64,000 nucleotides of DNA from Methylobacterium sp. 10 (GCF_000519085.1 NZ_KI912577.1:4334035-4398034); one strand, 5' to 3'. Shown: positions 1 to 9,916, numbered from the stretch's first letter. A program made the numbers and translations. The notes: a model not told the origin generated them from the letters alone.

Positions 1-1202
<1,202 letters not shown>

Positions 1203-1286
1203 CAAGTTCCCCAGGCAGGCGGGTCTTTGCTTGATTTTCGTGCCACGGCTCGAGCCCCGGGCGCGCCTGCGATTCGTTCAGTGAGC

Positions 1287-1295
1287 CATATATAA
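1287..1295 (-). promoter_or_regulatory. Candidate AT-rich -10 element of gyrB
   Basis: Read on the minus strand this is TATATATGG, an isolated AT-rich box in GC-rich DNA about 85-95 nt upstream of the gyrB start. A 7-bp inverted repeat (GCGGTGC at 1296-1302 and GCACCGC at 1314-1320) lies just upstream of it on that strand. No convincing -35 hexamer at standard spacing is visible, so this is a weak promoter call. Confidence 0.25.
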
Positions 1296-1431
1296 GCGGT
1301 GCGTCTTGAAAATGCACCGCATGAGCATAGGCGGTCCCCGTGTCTTCCCGACGACTCGGAGGCTTGCCGCCAAGCTTGACATCGCCGCAATCTCACTCTG
1401 CATCGAGGGTCGTGCCGACCCTTTCGAAAAC

Positions 1432-1447
1432 ATACCATGCAGGGTAT
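1432..1447. promoter_or_regulatory. Operator-like palindrome upstream of the first toxin-antitoxin pair
   Basis: ATACCATGCAGGGTAT is a 16-bp palindrome with a single mismatched pair. It ends 5 nt before the ATG of the toxin gene at 1453. Antitoxins with an HTH fold usually bind a palindrome at this position to autorepress their own operon, so it is the best operator candidate for the module. The symmetry is seen; the function is inferred. Confidence 0.55.
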
Positions 1448-1452
1448 GAAGA

Positions 1453-1821
1453 ATGGGCTGGCAGGTCGAGCTTCACCATGAATTCCGGCGCGAGTTCGAT
1501 GAGCTGCAGGAGGCGGTTCAGGACGAGTTGTTAGCCATGATCGAGCTTCTGAAGGTCGCGGGCCCTGGATTGAGACGGCCCGGGGCGGATACGCTCAATG
1601 GTTCGAAGCATGCCAACATGAAAGAGCTTCGCTTCGAGGCGGACGATGGTGTCTGGCGGGTGGCCTTTGCCTTCGATCCTGTTCGAACAGGCATTCTCCT
1701 CGTTGCCGGTGACAAGTCCGGTGTTTCGGGGAAACGTTTCTACACCGCGTTGATCAAGCGGGCCGACGCTCGTTTCGACCGGCATCTCAAGGCCATGAGC
1801 AGGGATGGGAGCTCCCGGTGA
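1453..1821 (+). CDS. HigB/Gp49-type toxin of a type II toxin-antitoxin module
   Basis: 122 residues with the pattern of the phage-derived Gp49-like/HigB branch of the RelE superfamily, whose members are ribosome-dependent mRNA interferases. The segment MKELRFEADDGVWRVAF followed by LLVAGDKSG is the conserved core, with an acidic/aromatic cluster before the central strands. It precedes its antitoxin, the usual HigB order, and the two genes overlap by GTGA (1818-1821). mRNA cleavage is inferred from the family; no residue-level catalytic assignment was attempted. Confidence 0.85.
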   Translation: MGWQVELHHEFRREFDELQEAVQDELLAMIELLKVAGPGLRRPGADTLNGSKHANMKELRFEADDGVWRVAFAFDPVRTGILLVAGDKSGVSGKRFYTALIKRADARFDRHLKAMSRDGSSR

Positions 1822-2195
1822 CCGATGACCATCACCCTGTTTCGGCGGACGACATCCTCGCGACGCTCACGCCGGAGCGACAGGCACGGATCAGAGCGCG
1901 CGGCGCCGAACTGATCGCCGAGGAGTTCGCGTTGAGAGACCTGCGACGCGCCGAGGAGATCACCCAGGCAACCGTCGCCGAACGGCTGGGTGGCCGTCAG
2001 GTCTATGTCTCGCGCCTCGAGAAGCGCGCGGACATGAAGCTCTCGACCTTGCGTGCCTATGTGCGGGCGATAGGCGGCGATCTCCAGCTCTTGGTGACGT
2101 TTCCGGAAGGCCGCACCGTACGTCTGAACGACATCGGTGCGGCCGTTCCCCGTGTCCGCAAAAGCCCGGCCCGAAAAATCAAGACCGCCGAATGA
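1818..2195 (+). CDS. XRE-family antitoxin (HigA type)
   Basis: 125-residue HTH protein partner of the toxin just upstream. A long N-terminal helix (about residues 13-45) leads into an HTH: EITQATVAERLGGRQVYVSRLEKR, then LSTLRAYVRAIGGDLQLLVTFPEG, the standard layout of XRE antitoxins paired with Gp49-type toxins. The start is GTG at 1818, overlapping the toxin stop codon, which implies translational coupling. It probably neutralises the toxin and represses the operon through the palindrome at 1432-1447. Confidence 0.85.
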   Translation: MTDDHHPVSADDILATLTPERQARIRARGAELIAEEFALRDLRRAEEITQATVAERLGGRQVYVSRLEKRADMKLSTLRAYVRAIGGDLQLLVTFPEGRTVRLNDIGAAVPRVRKSPARKIKTAE

Positions 2196-2217
2196 CATCA
2201 CCGGCCGGTCTTCGGCT

Positions 2218-2862
2218 TCACTCCTGCAGGAACGGGTTCGTCATCCGCTCCTCGCCCAGCGTGCTCGTGGGGCCGTGGCCGGGGATGAAGGCGATGTCGT
2301 CGCCCAGCGGCAGGACCTTCTCCTTGATGGCGCGGATGAGCTGGTCGTGGTTGCCCCCGGGCAGGTCGGTGCGGCCCACCGAGCCCTTGAACACCACGTC
2401 CCCCACCAGGGCGAAGCGCGCGTCGCGGCTGACGAAGACGACGCTGCCGGGCGAGTGGCCGGGCGCATGCAGGATGTCGAAGGCGAGATCGCCGACGCTC
2501 ACCGCGTCGCCCTCGGCGAGCCAGCGGTCAGGCGTCACCGCGCGAGCCCCGTCGATGCCGTAATTCGCGCCCGTCTCGGGCAGGCTGTCGAGGAGGTAGC
2601 GGTCGGCCTCGTGCGGGCCCTCGATGGGGACGCCGAGGCGCTCGCGCAGCTCGTCGGCGCCGCCGGCATGGTCGATATGGCCGTGGGTGAGCAGGATCTT
2701 CTCGATGGTGATACCCTGGTCGCGGATCGCGGCCTCGATCCGGTCGAGGTCGCCGCCGGGATCGACCACGGCGCCGACCTTGGTCTCGTCGGACCAGATC
2801 AGGGTGCAGTTCTGCTGGAAGGGCGTCACCGGGATGATTCCGGCGCGGGGCGTGCCTGCCAT
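2218..2862 (-). CDS. MBL-fold metallo-hydrolase (glyoxalase II-like)
   Basis: 214-residue metallo-beta-lactamase-fold protein. The binuclear metal motif THGHIDH is at residues 59-65, followed by APGHSPGSVVF, GDVVFKGSVGRTDLPGG and a C-terminal FIPGHGP, supplying the later metal His/Asp ligands. This matches the short YcbL-like branch of hydroxyacylglutathione hydrolase-related proteins rather than the longer GloB. It probably hydrolyses a thioester such as S-lactoylglutathione, but the substrate cannot be set from sequence. It is monocistronic and convergent with the antitoxin gene to its left. Confidence 0.88.
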   Translation of the reverse strand: MAGTPRAGIIPVTPFQQNCTLIWSDETKVGAVVDPGGDLDRIEAAIRDQGITIEKILLTHGHIDHAGGADELRERLGVPIEGPHEADRYLLDSLPETGANYGIDGARAVTPDRWLAEGDAVSVGDLAFDILHAPGHSPGSVVFVSRDARFALVGDVVFKGSVGRTDLPGGNHDQLIRAIKEKVLPLGDDIAFIPGHGPTSTLGEERMTNPFLQE

Positions 2863-3178
2863 CGGGACCGTCTCTCCGTCGATTGGGCGCGCGAGGATCG
2901 CGCGGGAACCGCCTGTCTAAGCGGGTTCGCGCCGGCAAGCCAACGCTTCCCCTCGCTCGGGCCCTCGGAGCTTGGGCCATCGGAGTGTCGCAGGTTTCAG
3001 GCCGCAGGACCGGTCGTCGGTGCGGCGTGCCGACGATTGCCGCTGCGCCGCCAAAATTCGGCCTCGCCGGCTTCCTAGACGTGGCCTATCTGGACACCGG
3101 CACCGTCCAGGACAGGCCCGCCGGCCTGAGACGACGACGCGGCCACCCTCACGCCAGCCGGGGCAGTCCCTTGAGCAC
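2863..3178. other. Intergenic region with no recognised gene
   Basis: About 316 bp between the divergent MBL-hydrolase and UbiB-type genes. It should hold both promoters. The open frames here lack family similarity that I can recognise and overlap one another on both strands, so I treat them as chance in GC-rich DNA. Confidence 0.5.
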
Positions 3179-4813
3179 ATGCTGAAAACCGCTTTCGTCG
3201 CCGCACGCGACCGGCAGCGCCTGAGCGAGATCGCCGCCGTCCTGATCGGCTACGGCGTCACCAAGGTGGTGGAACGTCTCGGCCTCGGCCATCTGGCGCG
3301 GTTCGCCAAGCGCCGCCGGCCTCAGGTGGACGTGGCGCGCCTGTCCCAGCCGCAGCGCGTGCGCCGGGCGATCGAGGCTCTGGGGCCGACCTTCATCAAG
3401 CTCGGCCAGATCCTCGCGAGCCGGCCGGACCTACTGACGCCGGAATGGACCGAGGAGCTGGAGAAACTCCACAGCCAGGTCCGGCCCATCGCCTGGGACA
3501 AGATCCGCCCGCAACTGGAGGCCGATCTCGGCGCGCCGCCCTCGGAGATCTTCGCCGAGTTCGACGTCGTTCCCCTGGCCGCGGCCTCCATCGCCCAGGT
3601 CTACCGGGCGCGGCTGATGTCGGGCGAAGAGGTGGTGGTGAAGGTCCTTCGTCCGGGCCTGCGCAAGATCATCGAGGCGGATCTGCGCCTCCTCGCCCAT
3701 GCCACCCGCATCGTGGTGGACGAGTGGCCGGAATTCGGCCGCTACCAGCCCCACGAGCAGATGCGCCATCTGGCCAGCGGCCTCTACGGCGAGCTCGACC
3801 TCGTCAACGAGGCACGCAACTGCGAGACCATCGCGGCGATCTTCGCCGACCGGGACGACATCGTCATCCCCAAGATCCACTGGGAGTTCACCTCCGAGCG
3901 CGTCCTCGTCCAGGAATTCATCCACGGCATCCCGCCCAACGACCATGCCCGCCTGGACGCGGCCGGGATCGACAAGGTCAAGGTCGCCCAGAAGGGCACC
4001 GACGCCTTCCTCAACATGGCGCTGATCGAGGGCGTGTTCCACGCCGACCCGCATCCCGGCAACATGCTGGTGATGCCCGGCAACCGCATCGGCTTCATCG
4101 ATTTCGGCATCATCGGCCGTCTGTCCGAGCGTCGCCGCACGCAGCTCCTGATGCTCATCGGCGCGATGCTGAAGGAGGATTCCGACGGGCTGATGGCCGT
4201 GCTGCTGGACTGGACCGGATCGAGCAACCCCGATCTCACCAAGCTCGAATCCTCGTCGCAGGCCTTCATCAACCGCCATGCCGGGTCGGTGCTGAATTTC
4301 GGCGACCTCCTCACCGATTTCATGACCATGGCCCGCGAGAACGACCTCGCCATGCCCACCGACCTCGCCATCCTGTTCAAGGGTCTGGTGACGGCGGACG
4401 GGGTGATGCGCCACCTCGACCCGAAATTCGACCTCTTCACCGCCGCCGGACCCACGGTGAAGAGCAAGCTCGCCTCGCAATTCTCGATCAAGGGCATCAC
4501 GCGCAAGGTCGAGGCGGTGGGCGCCGGATTGTTCGGCGCGGCCTCCGAACTGCCGACCCTGATCCATCTCATGCTGGTGCGCCTGAAGCAGGGCCGCGTC
4601 ACCGTCGAGATCGAGCTGAAGGGGATCGAGAAGCTCACCCGCGGCATCGAGCGCGCCGCCGCCCGCATCGCCGTGGCGCTCATCGTCGCCGCCTTCGCGA
4701 CGCAGCTCGCCCCCCGCTTCATGGACCTCGGCACCCCGGCCTTCGTGACGGTGGGCGCGATGGTCTGCGTGATCGGAATCGGCTGGCTCGTGCTGCTGGG
4801 GCGCAACAAGTAG
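3179..4813 (+). CDS. ubiB: UbiB/ABC1 family atypical kinase, ubiquinone biosynthesis accessory protein
   Basis: 544 residues when started at ATG 3179; the frame stays open upstream but the extension is arginine-rich and unlike the family. Diagnostic ADCK/UbiB features are present: the LGPTFIKLGQILASRPDLLT motif (KxGQ), an Ala-rich nucleotide-binding loop in place of the usual Gly-rich one (PLAAASIAQVY), the VVVKV lysine, FHADPHPGNM and FIDFGIIG (the DFG metal ligand). Two hydrophobic helices at the C-terminus give membrane attachment. The family supports coenzyme Q biosynthesis through ATPase activity. The gene stands alone here. Confidence 0.9.
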   Translation: MLKTAFVAARDRQRLSEIAAVLIGYGVTKVVERLGLGHLARFAKRRRPQVDVARLSQPQRVRRAIEALGPTFIKLGQILASRPDLLTPEWTEELEKLHSQVRPIAWDKIRPQLEADLGAPPSEIFAEFDVVPLAAASIAQVYRARLMSGEEVVVKVLRPGLRKIIEADLRLLAHATRIVVDEWPEFGRYQPHEQMRHLASGLYGELDLVNEARNCETIAAIFADRDDIVIPKIHWEFTSERVLVQEFIHGIPPNDHARLDAAGIDKVKVAQKGTDAFLNMALIEGVFHADPHPGNMLVMPGNRIGFIDFGIIGRLSERRRTQLLMLIGAMLKEDSDGLMAVLLDWTGSSNPDLTKLESSSQAFINRHAGSVLNFGDLLTDFMTMARENDLAMPTDLAILFKGLVTADGVMRHLDPKFDLFTAAGPTVKSKLASQFSIKGITRKVEAVGAGLFGAASELPTLIHLMLVRLKQGRVTVEIELKGIEKLTRGIERAAARIAVALIVAAFATQLAPRFMDLGTPAFVTVGAMVCVIGIGWLVLLGRNK

Positions 4814-4830
4814 GGGAGCCTCGGCTCCCC
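4813..4830. terminator. Hairpin between convergent ubiB and higA
   Basis: GGGGAGCC tc GGCTCCCC forms a perfect 8-bp stem directly at the ubiB stop codon and 2 nt from the end of the convergent antitoxin gene. There is no U-tract on either strand, so it may slow or process transcripts rather than act as a classical intrinsic terminator. Confidence 0.4.
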
Positions 4831-4831
4831 T

Positions 4832-5131
4832 CTACGGCACCGGAACGGTCTGGGGTTCGCAGGAGCGGATGGCGGAGTAGTCCATCGTCGCGCGTGCCTT
4901 GGACAGATCGTGCGCGTTCTGGAGGTTGAGCCAGAACTGGGGCGATGTGCCGAAGCGGACACCGAGCCGGATCGCCGTGTCGGCACTCACGCCACGTCGT
5001 TCGCGGATGATCTCGGACAGGCGGTTGGGGGGAACACCGATCTCGGCCGCGACCTGCCGGGCGGAAAGCCCGAGTGGGGCGAGGTATTCTTCGGCCAGAA
5101 CTTCACCCGGATGCGTGCGAATGCGAGACAT
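4832..5131 (-). CDS. higA: HigA-family addiction module antitoxin
   Basis: 99 residues starting at ATG 5131. HPGEVLAEEYLAPLGLSARQ followed by VAAEIGVPPNRLSEIIRERR is the characteristic HigA/VapI opening and HTH, then SADTAIRLGVRFGTSPQFWLNLQ, conserved throughout this subfamily. Unlike the first module (1453-2195), the antitoxin is classical HigA. It lies 19 bp downstream of its toxin gene on the same strand. A longer frame upstream of 5131 overlaps the toxin gene and is not the real start. Confidence 0.92.
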   Translation of the reverse strand: MSRIRTHPGEVLAEEYLAPLGLSARQVAAEIGVPPNRLSEIIRERRGVSADTAIRLGVRFGTSPQFWLNLQNAHDLSKARATMDYSAIRSCEPQTVPVP

Positions 5132-5150
5132 GTTCGCTCTCCTTCGTGTC

Positions 5151-5432
5151 TCAATGGTAATCGACGATGTCGACCTGCTCCGGTCCTTGTGCTGTCCACC
5201 GGAAGCAAAGGCGCCACTGGTCGTTGATGCGGATGCTGTACTGCCCGGCACGATCGCCCCTGAGACGTTCGAGCCGGTTCCCGGGGGGTGATCGTAGATC
5301 GTCCAGGGTCGTTGCGGCATCGAGAATATCGAGCTTGCGTTTGGCCGCGGCCTCGAAAGCACGCCAGGGCCTGTAGCCCGTTCCATCGTAGAACAAGGCT
5401 TCGAGGCGTTTGTCTGCAAAGCTCTGAATCAT
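5151..5432 (-). CDS. higB: HigB/RelE-type toxin
   Basis: 93 residues from ATG 5432. MIQSFADKRLEALFYDGT at the N-terminus, then LERLRGDRAGQYSIRINDQWRLCFRW and a final VDIVDYH are typical of HigB toxins (RelE superfamily mRNA interferases); the terminal H and the basic residues of the central strands are the usual functional positions. It is first in the operon with higA downstream and an operator-like palindrome immediately upstream (5445-5463). The open frame extends to 5636 but the added residues have no family match. Confidence 0.92.
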   Translation of the reverse strand: MIQSFADKRLEALFYDGTGYRPWRAFEAAAKRKLDILDAATTLDDLRSPPGNRLERLRGDRAGQYSIRINDQWRLCFRWTAQGPEQVDIVDYH

Positions 5433-5735
5433 GCGCGCACTACGTGATACGTTACGTGTATCATCATCGATGCGATTGGACAAGTTATGGGTATCAAATC
5501 CCCATCGACCTTGTGCTTTTACGAAGGAGCAAAGCGCCACCGGCTCGATGGGACTCGACGCTGGATATCTCCCTCCGATCGGTAGTCCGACGTCGCGGGA
5601 TATCGAGGGCGTCCTTAAATCAGCCGCGTTGTGCATCGCATTTCGACCGCGGGATGGCGCCCTTCCCTGCCCACGAGGGCGAGGAGAGCGCTCCAGCCGA
5701 CCCTACGTGATCGAATCTCCGGTGCCCTCCCTGCG
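5433..5735. other. Intergenic region between higBA and the penicillin-binding protein gene
   Basis: About 303 bp between divergent genes. Its only clear element is the palindrome at 5445-5463. The frame of the downstream gene is open through the right-hand part, but the predicted residues there are basic, lack family character and precede the better ATG at 5736. Confidence 0.45.
5445..5463. promoter_or_regulatory. Operator-like palindrome upstream of higBA
   Basis: TGATAC-N7-GTATCA is a perfect 6+6 inverted repeat starting 13 bp upstream of the higB start codon (minus strand). Its position matches HigA autorepression sites in other bacteria. It differs in sequence from the palindrome of the first module (1432-1447), consistent with two independently regulated systems. 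Confidence 0.6.
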
Positions 5736-8700
5736 ATGAACATCATCCTGATCAAGCTGTTCGCCACGGCGTTGACGCTCAGTCAGGTGACGACGCGGCC
5801 GGATGCGGTAAAGACGCAGTTCGATCCGGTGGCCGACAGGGGGCAGGTGGTGCAGATCCTGCGCGACGGCTGCGCCCATATGCGGAAAGCCTTCGACATC
5901 GAGGACATCAACCTCGACGAGCTGATCTCCACCGCGATGGAGGACCCCTCGGCCATCGCCGGTGCCTCCGCGCCCAAGCTCCTGCACGGGCTCGATATCG
6001 GCGAGCTCAACACCAGCTACCGCCAGTTCTGCAAGGGCGAGAACCCGGCGAACTCGCCCTTCGACGCGGCCGAGGTCATCGCCTTCTACAACAAGGCCGT
6101 GGCCGACCTGCCCTCGGCCCAGGACCTGAAGGACCGCAAGCTGCCCGGCGCCAGCCTGATCCTCGACGGGGCCGGCAAGCGCTACGCCGAGGCGTTCGAG
6201 GCCAACGGGCGCCGTCTCAGCGTGCCGATCTCCGACGTGCCGGTGATGGTGCAAAAGGCGTTCGTGGCGGCCGAGGACAAGCGCTTCGAGACCCACAAGG
6301 GCATCGACGAGCGCGGCGTCATCCGCGCCTTCATCGGCAATCTCGCCTCGCCCGGTCGTCCGGCCGGCGGCTCCACTATCACTCAGCAGGTGGTCAAGAA
6401 CCTCTCGGTGGGCGACGACGTCACCTACGAGCGCAAGATCCGCGAGATGATCGTGGCCTCGCGCCTGGAGCGGATCCTGGGGAAACCGCAGATCCTCGAA
6501 CTCTACCTCAACGGCATCTATCTCGGCCGCGGTTCCTACGGGATCGAGATGGCCGCGAGGAGCTATTTCGGCAAATCCGTGGGCCAGCTCACGGTGCCCG
6601 AGGCGGCGCTTCTCGGCGGCATGCCGAAGGGGCCGAACTTCTACAACCCGGACAGGTACCCCGACCGCGCCAAGGAGCGCCGTGCCTACGTCCTGGCGCG
6701 GATGAAGGACGAGGGCGTCATCACCGAGGCGCAGCTGACCGAGGCCGCCAACGCCCCCCTCGGGCTGAGGCCCATCGAGACGACGCGGCGGGATTCGGGG
6801 TTCTACTTCGTCGATCACCTCACCCGCGAGGCGCGCACTTTCGCGGGCATCGACTCGCTCACGTCCGCCTCCCACGTGGTGCGCTCGACCATCAATGCCG
6901 GCCTCCAGACCGCCGTGGAAACCGCCCTGCAGGACGGGCTCGCGAATTACGAGCGGGCCACCGGGCGCCAGCGCTACGAGGGGCCGGAATTCAACCTCGC
7001 CGACAGCGTCGCGAAGCTCGGCGGGGCCGCGCCGGCCGTAGAGGGATCGGTCCAATCCATGCCCCTCGTCGTCGGCGGCGAGACGAAACCCAAGCCTGCG
7101 CCGGTCAATCCCAAGCCTGCGCCGGTCAATCCCAAGCCTGCGCCGGTCAATCCCAAGCCCGCGGCGGCGACCGCCGGGCCGAAGCCCGTGCCGCAGAAAC
7201 CCACTTGGCAGCGTGCCCTGGAGAGCGCGCGGCCGGTGCTCTACGACGTGCATTGGCCGCTGGCCGTGGTGCTCGAATCCGGGCGCGGTCCGGTGAAGGC
7301 GGGGCTCGCCGATGGGAGGATCGTCAGCCTCGATCCGGGCATCGCCAAGGGGCGGCTCCAGCCCTACGACGTGGTGCGGGTGAAGCTGCGCGACCCCAAG
7401 GCCAAGGTTCTTCGCGCGGATCTGCGGGTGCGCCCCTCGGTCCAGGGCGCGGCATTGGTGCTGGAGAACCGCACCGGGCGCATCCTCGCCATGGACGGGG
7501 GCTTCTCCTACCCGCTGAGCCAGCTCAACCGGGTGACGCAGACCGTGCGCCAGCCCGGCTCGACCCTGAAGCCACTGACCTATCTCGCCGCGCTCAATGC
7601 CGGCCTCCAACCCAATACCCTGGTGATGGACGCCAGCGTGACCCTGCCGCCCATCGGCGGCGTCGGCCAGTCCTGGAGCCCGAAGAACTACGATGGCGGC
7701 GGCTCGGGGGCGACGACCCTTCGGCGCGGCCTCGAATTCTCGAAGAACCTCGTCACCGCACGCCTGCTCCAGGGCGGCATCGCCGACACCGCGCCGGCGA
7801 GCCTCACCCGCATCTGCGACCTCGCCCTCGAGGCGCAGCTCTACGCCGAATGCGAGCGCTACTATCCCTTCGTCCTCGGCTCGCAGCCGGTCCGAATGGT
7901 CGATCTCGCCGCCTTCTACGGTGCGATCGCCAATGAGGGCGCACGCCCCGCGCCCTACGCGCTGGAGGCGGTGGAGCGCGACGGAACGGTTCTCTACAAG
8001 CGCGAGCCGAAGGAGCCGGTGCGGATCGGCTCGGCCGACAGGGTCGCCTTCTACCAGTTGAAGACCATGCTGCAGGGCGTCACCAACCACGGCACCGCGG
8101 CGGCCCTCGCCCGCTTCTCGGGTTCCATCGCCGGCAAGACCGGGACCTCGGAGAACGAGAACGACGCGTGGTTCGCCGGCTTCACCAACGAGATCACCAT
8201 CGTGGTCTGGGTCGGCTACGACAATGCCGACGGCACCCGCCGGACCCTGGGGCGCGGCCAGACCGGCGGGCATCTCGCCGTGCCGATCGCCGGCACCATC
8301 CTCCAGGCCGCCTGGGCCAACGGTGTGGCGCGCACCCCCCTCGCCCCACCCTCGCCGGAGGCGAAACGCCTGCTCGCCGACCTGCCCATCGACCCGCGCA
8401 GCGGCGAGCGTGTCGCGGGCGGCGGCTTCCTCGAACATTTCCGGCTGAGCAACGGCCGCGTGGCCGACACGCAGTATCAGTTGCTGCCGCGCGAGGTGCA
8501 GACCGCCATGCGCCCGGATGCCGAGGACGGCGACAATGGCGGCCTCGACGACGGCGCCGATGCGACGGGCGACCTGTACGGCAACCTCACCACCCGGCGC
8601 GGGTCCGAGCCGGACCTCCTCGACCCCTTCGGCGAGCGGCAGCCGCAGGCACGCAGCCGCCGGGCGCAAGGGGATGGCTATGGCTACGAGGGGTCGCGGA

Positions 8701-8807
8701 GCCCGTCATGGCCCGGCACTCAGCGCTCGCCCTTCGGCGAGGAGGAGGCGCCCCGCGCCCGCCGCCGCGATCCCGATTACCTGTTCGGCGACGACCCGCG
8801 CTACTGA
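5736..8807 (+). CDS. Class A penicillin-binding protein (glycosyltransferase 51 + transpeptidase)
   Basis: 1023 residues from ATG 5736; polymerises and cross-links peptidoglycan in the periplasm. After a short hydrophobic N-terminus and a roughly 130-residue unrecognised region comes the GT51 domain: AAEDKRFETHKGID near residue 178 carries the catalytic Glu, with GGSTITQQ near 210. The transpeptidase domain has SxxK at S609 (STLK), SxN as SKN at S669 and KTGT at K801. A Pro/Lys-rich linker with three exact seven-residue repeats (PKPAPVN, residues 452-472) separates the domains. The C-terminal 100 residues are acidic, then basic and low complexity. It is longer than usual PBP1a proteins because of the N-terminal region. 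Confidence 0.93.
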   Translation: MNIILIKLFATALTLSQVTTRPDAVKTQFDPVADRGQVVQILRDGCAHMRKAFDIEDINLDELISTAMEDPSAIAGASAPKLLHGLDIGELNTSYRQFCKGENPANSPFDAAEVIAFYNKAVADLPSAQDLKDRKLPGASLILDGAGKRYAEAFEANGRRLSVPISDVPVMVQKAFVAAEDKRFETHKGIDERGVIRAFIGNLASPGRPAGGSTITQQVVKNLSVGDDVTYERKIREMIVASRLERILGKPQILELYLNGIYLGRGSYGIEMAARSYFGKSVGQLTVPEAALLGGMPKGPNFYNPDRYPDRAKERRAYVLARMKDEGVITEAQLTEAANAPLGLRPIETTRRDSGFYFVDHLTREARTFAGIDSLTSASHVVRSTINAGLQTAVETALQDGLANYERATGRQRYEGPEFNLADSVAKLGGAAPAVEGSVQSMPLVVGGETKPKPAPVNPKPAPVNPKPAPVNPKPAAATAGPKPVPQKPTWQRALESARPVLYDVHWPLAVVLESGRGPVKAGLADGRIVSLDPGIAKGRLQPYDVVRVKLRDPKAKVLRADLRVRPSVQGAALVLENRTGRILAMDGGFSYPLSQLNRVTQTVRQPGSTLKPLTYLAALNAGLQPNTLVMDASVTLPPIGGVGQSWSPKNYDGGGSGATTLRRGLEFSKNLVTARLLQGGIADTAPASLTRICDLALEAQLYAECERYYPFVLGSQPVRMVDLAAFYGAIANEGARPAPYALEAVERDGTVLYKREPKEPVRIGSADRVAFYQLKTMLQGVTNHGTAAALARFSGSIAGKTGTSENENDAWFAGFTNEITIVVWVGYDNADGTRRTLGRGQTGGHLAVPIAGTILQAAWANGVARTPLAPPSPEAKRLLADLPIDPRSGERVAGGGFLEHFRLSNGRVADTQYQLLPREVQTAMRPDAEDGDNGGLDDGADATGDLYGNLTTRRGSEPDLLDPFGERQPQARSRRAQGDGYGYEGSRSPSWPGTQRSPFGEEEAPRARRRDPDYLFGDDPRY
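7089..7151 (+). repeat. Three tandem 21-bp repeats in the penicillin-binding protein linker
   Basis: Three identical 21-bp units (cccaagcctgcgccggtcaa plus t) encode PKPAPVN three times, followed by a degenerate partial unit. Perfect nucleotide identity implies recent slippage expansion of an interdomain Pro-rich linker. Confidence 0.9.
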
Positions 8808-8848
8808 GGCGCGGATCCCCTCCCCCATCAGCAAACAGAGGCCCCGAC

Positions 8849-9916
8849 GTGAAGACGCAGCTTCCGGCGACACGTGTGCTTGCCCAGATTCTCAGCTTCC
8901 TGCCCGTGCTGGCGCTCAGCGTTCCCGCCTCCGCGCAGGAGGGAATGAAGGTCCAGGTTCCCGCCGACCGGATCAAGGAGGTGGCCGCCATCGAGCCGTC
9001 GGGCGTGGCCGGCCTCAAGCCCGGCACCATCCTGTTCACCGACCATCGGGACAACCCCGCCAACCCTGAAAGCGGCCTCACGCCCTATCTCGAATGGCGA
9101 AAGCTGCGCCCGGCCGAGCAGGCGGCTTTGGCGCCCTTCCCCGCTTATGCCGAGCCCGACTACGCGGTGACGCTGAACGGGGTCACGAAGCAGCGGCACG
9201 AGACCCTGAAGGTCTATGTGGCGCAGGGGCGGTTCGTGGTGGGAAAGCCCGCCGAATCCATCGACCTCTCGGCCTTCGCCACTCTCGGCTTCGTCTCCAA
9301 GATGGACCCCGTCATCAAGCACAAGACCCTGAGCCCCGCCGAGGTGACGCCGACCAAGGACCCGGCCGCCGCCTTCGCCCGGCGCCCGGACCGGGCCTGG
9401 TGCGAGGGTGCGGCCGCCTGCATCGAATCCCGCTACGATCTCGAGGGCAAGCTGCCGCTGGGGGTCAAGCTCGCCAACAAGCTGGAGGACGGCGCCTCCA
9501 AGAAGGTCGCCGAGTTCGTCTCGTTCCAGAGCGAGCTGCGGACCCTGCCGGCGGCCGAGGCGGCCTCGCTTGCGGCGCTCACGCGGGTCGACACGCCGGT
9601 GGCCGGCGGCCTCGAACAGACCATCTTCTGGGTCAACCAGATCCTGCGCTTCGGCAAGTTCCTCGCCGTGTTCCAGCCGATGCCGAACGACCCCGGCAAG
9701 ACGGTGGTGACGACCTACATGGCGCTGGCGATCAAGGCCGATGTCCTCGACCGCAAGCAGGAATATGCCCGCGTGCCGGTGCTGAAGAACCTGCTCCCGG
9801 CCCAGGTGCTGATGGGCAATTCGTCCTTCAACACCGGCACGTCGATCAGTGCCGGCCTTCCCACCTACGCCCGCAACCGCATGATCGCCTTCGCGGACGC
9901 CCTGGCGAAGAACTGA
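8849..9916 (+). CDS. Exported protein of unknown function
   Basis: 355 residues from GTG 8849, chosen because it directly precedes a good signal peptide (LSFLPVLALSVPASAQE, cleavage near residue 29). I do not recognise a family. The mature part is about 325 residues, without further membrane segments; two Cys about seven residues apart (WCEGAAACIESRY, near residue 190) could form a disulfide. The downstream part mentions no enzyme-like motif. It follows the penicillin-binding protein gene by about 40 bp, so co-transcription and a role at the cell envelope are plausible but inferred. Confidence 0.75.
   Translation: MKTQLPATRVLAQILSFLPVLALSVPASAQEGMKVQVPADRIKEVAAIEPSGVAGLKPGTILFTDHRDNPANPESGLTPYLEWRKLRPAEQAALAPFPAYAEPDYAVTLNGVTKQRHETLKVYVAQGRFVVGKPAESIDLSAFATLGFVSKMDPVIKHKTLSPAEVTPTKDPAAAFARRPDRAWCEGAAACIESRYDLEGKLPLGVKLANKLEDGASKKVAEFVSFQSELRTLPAAEAASLAALTRVDTPVAGGLEQTIFWVNQILRFGKFLAVFQPMPNDPGKTVVTTYMALAIKADVLDRKQEYARVPVLKNLLPAQVLMGNSSFNTGTSISAGLPTYARNRMIAFADALAKN

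Noticed and set aside
2972..3178. N-terminal extension of the UbiB-type protein to 2972
   Set aside because: The extension is Arg/Pro-rich without family similarity, and the ATG at 3179 begins where the conserved family N-terminus starts.
5703..8669. 988-residue minus-strand open frame opposite the penicillin-binding protein gene
   Set aside because: Sequence is low-complexity His/Arg/Gly/Ala-rich without domains; a codon-bias shadow of the true gene.
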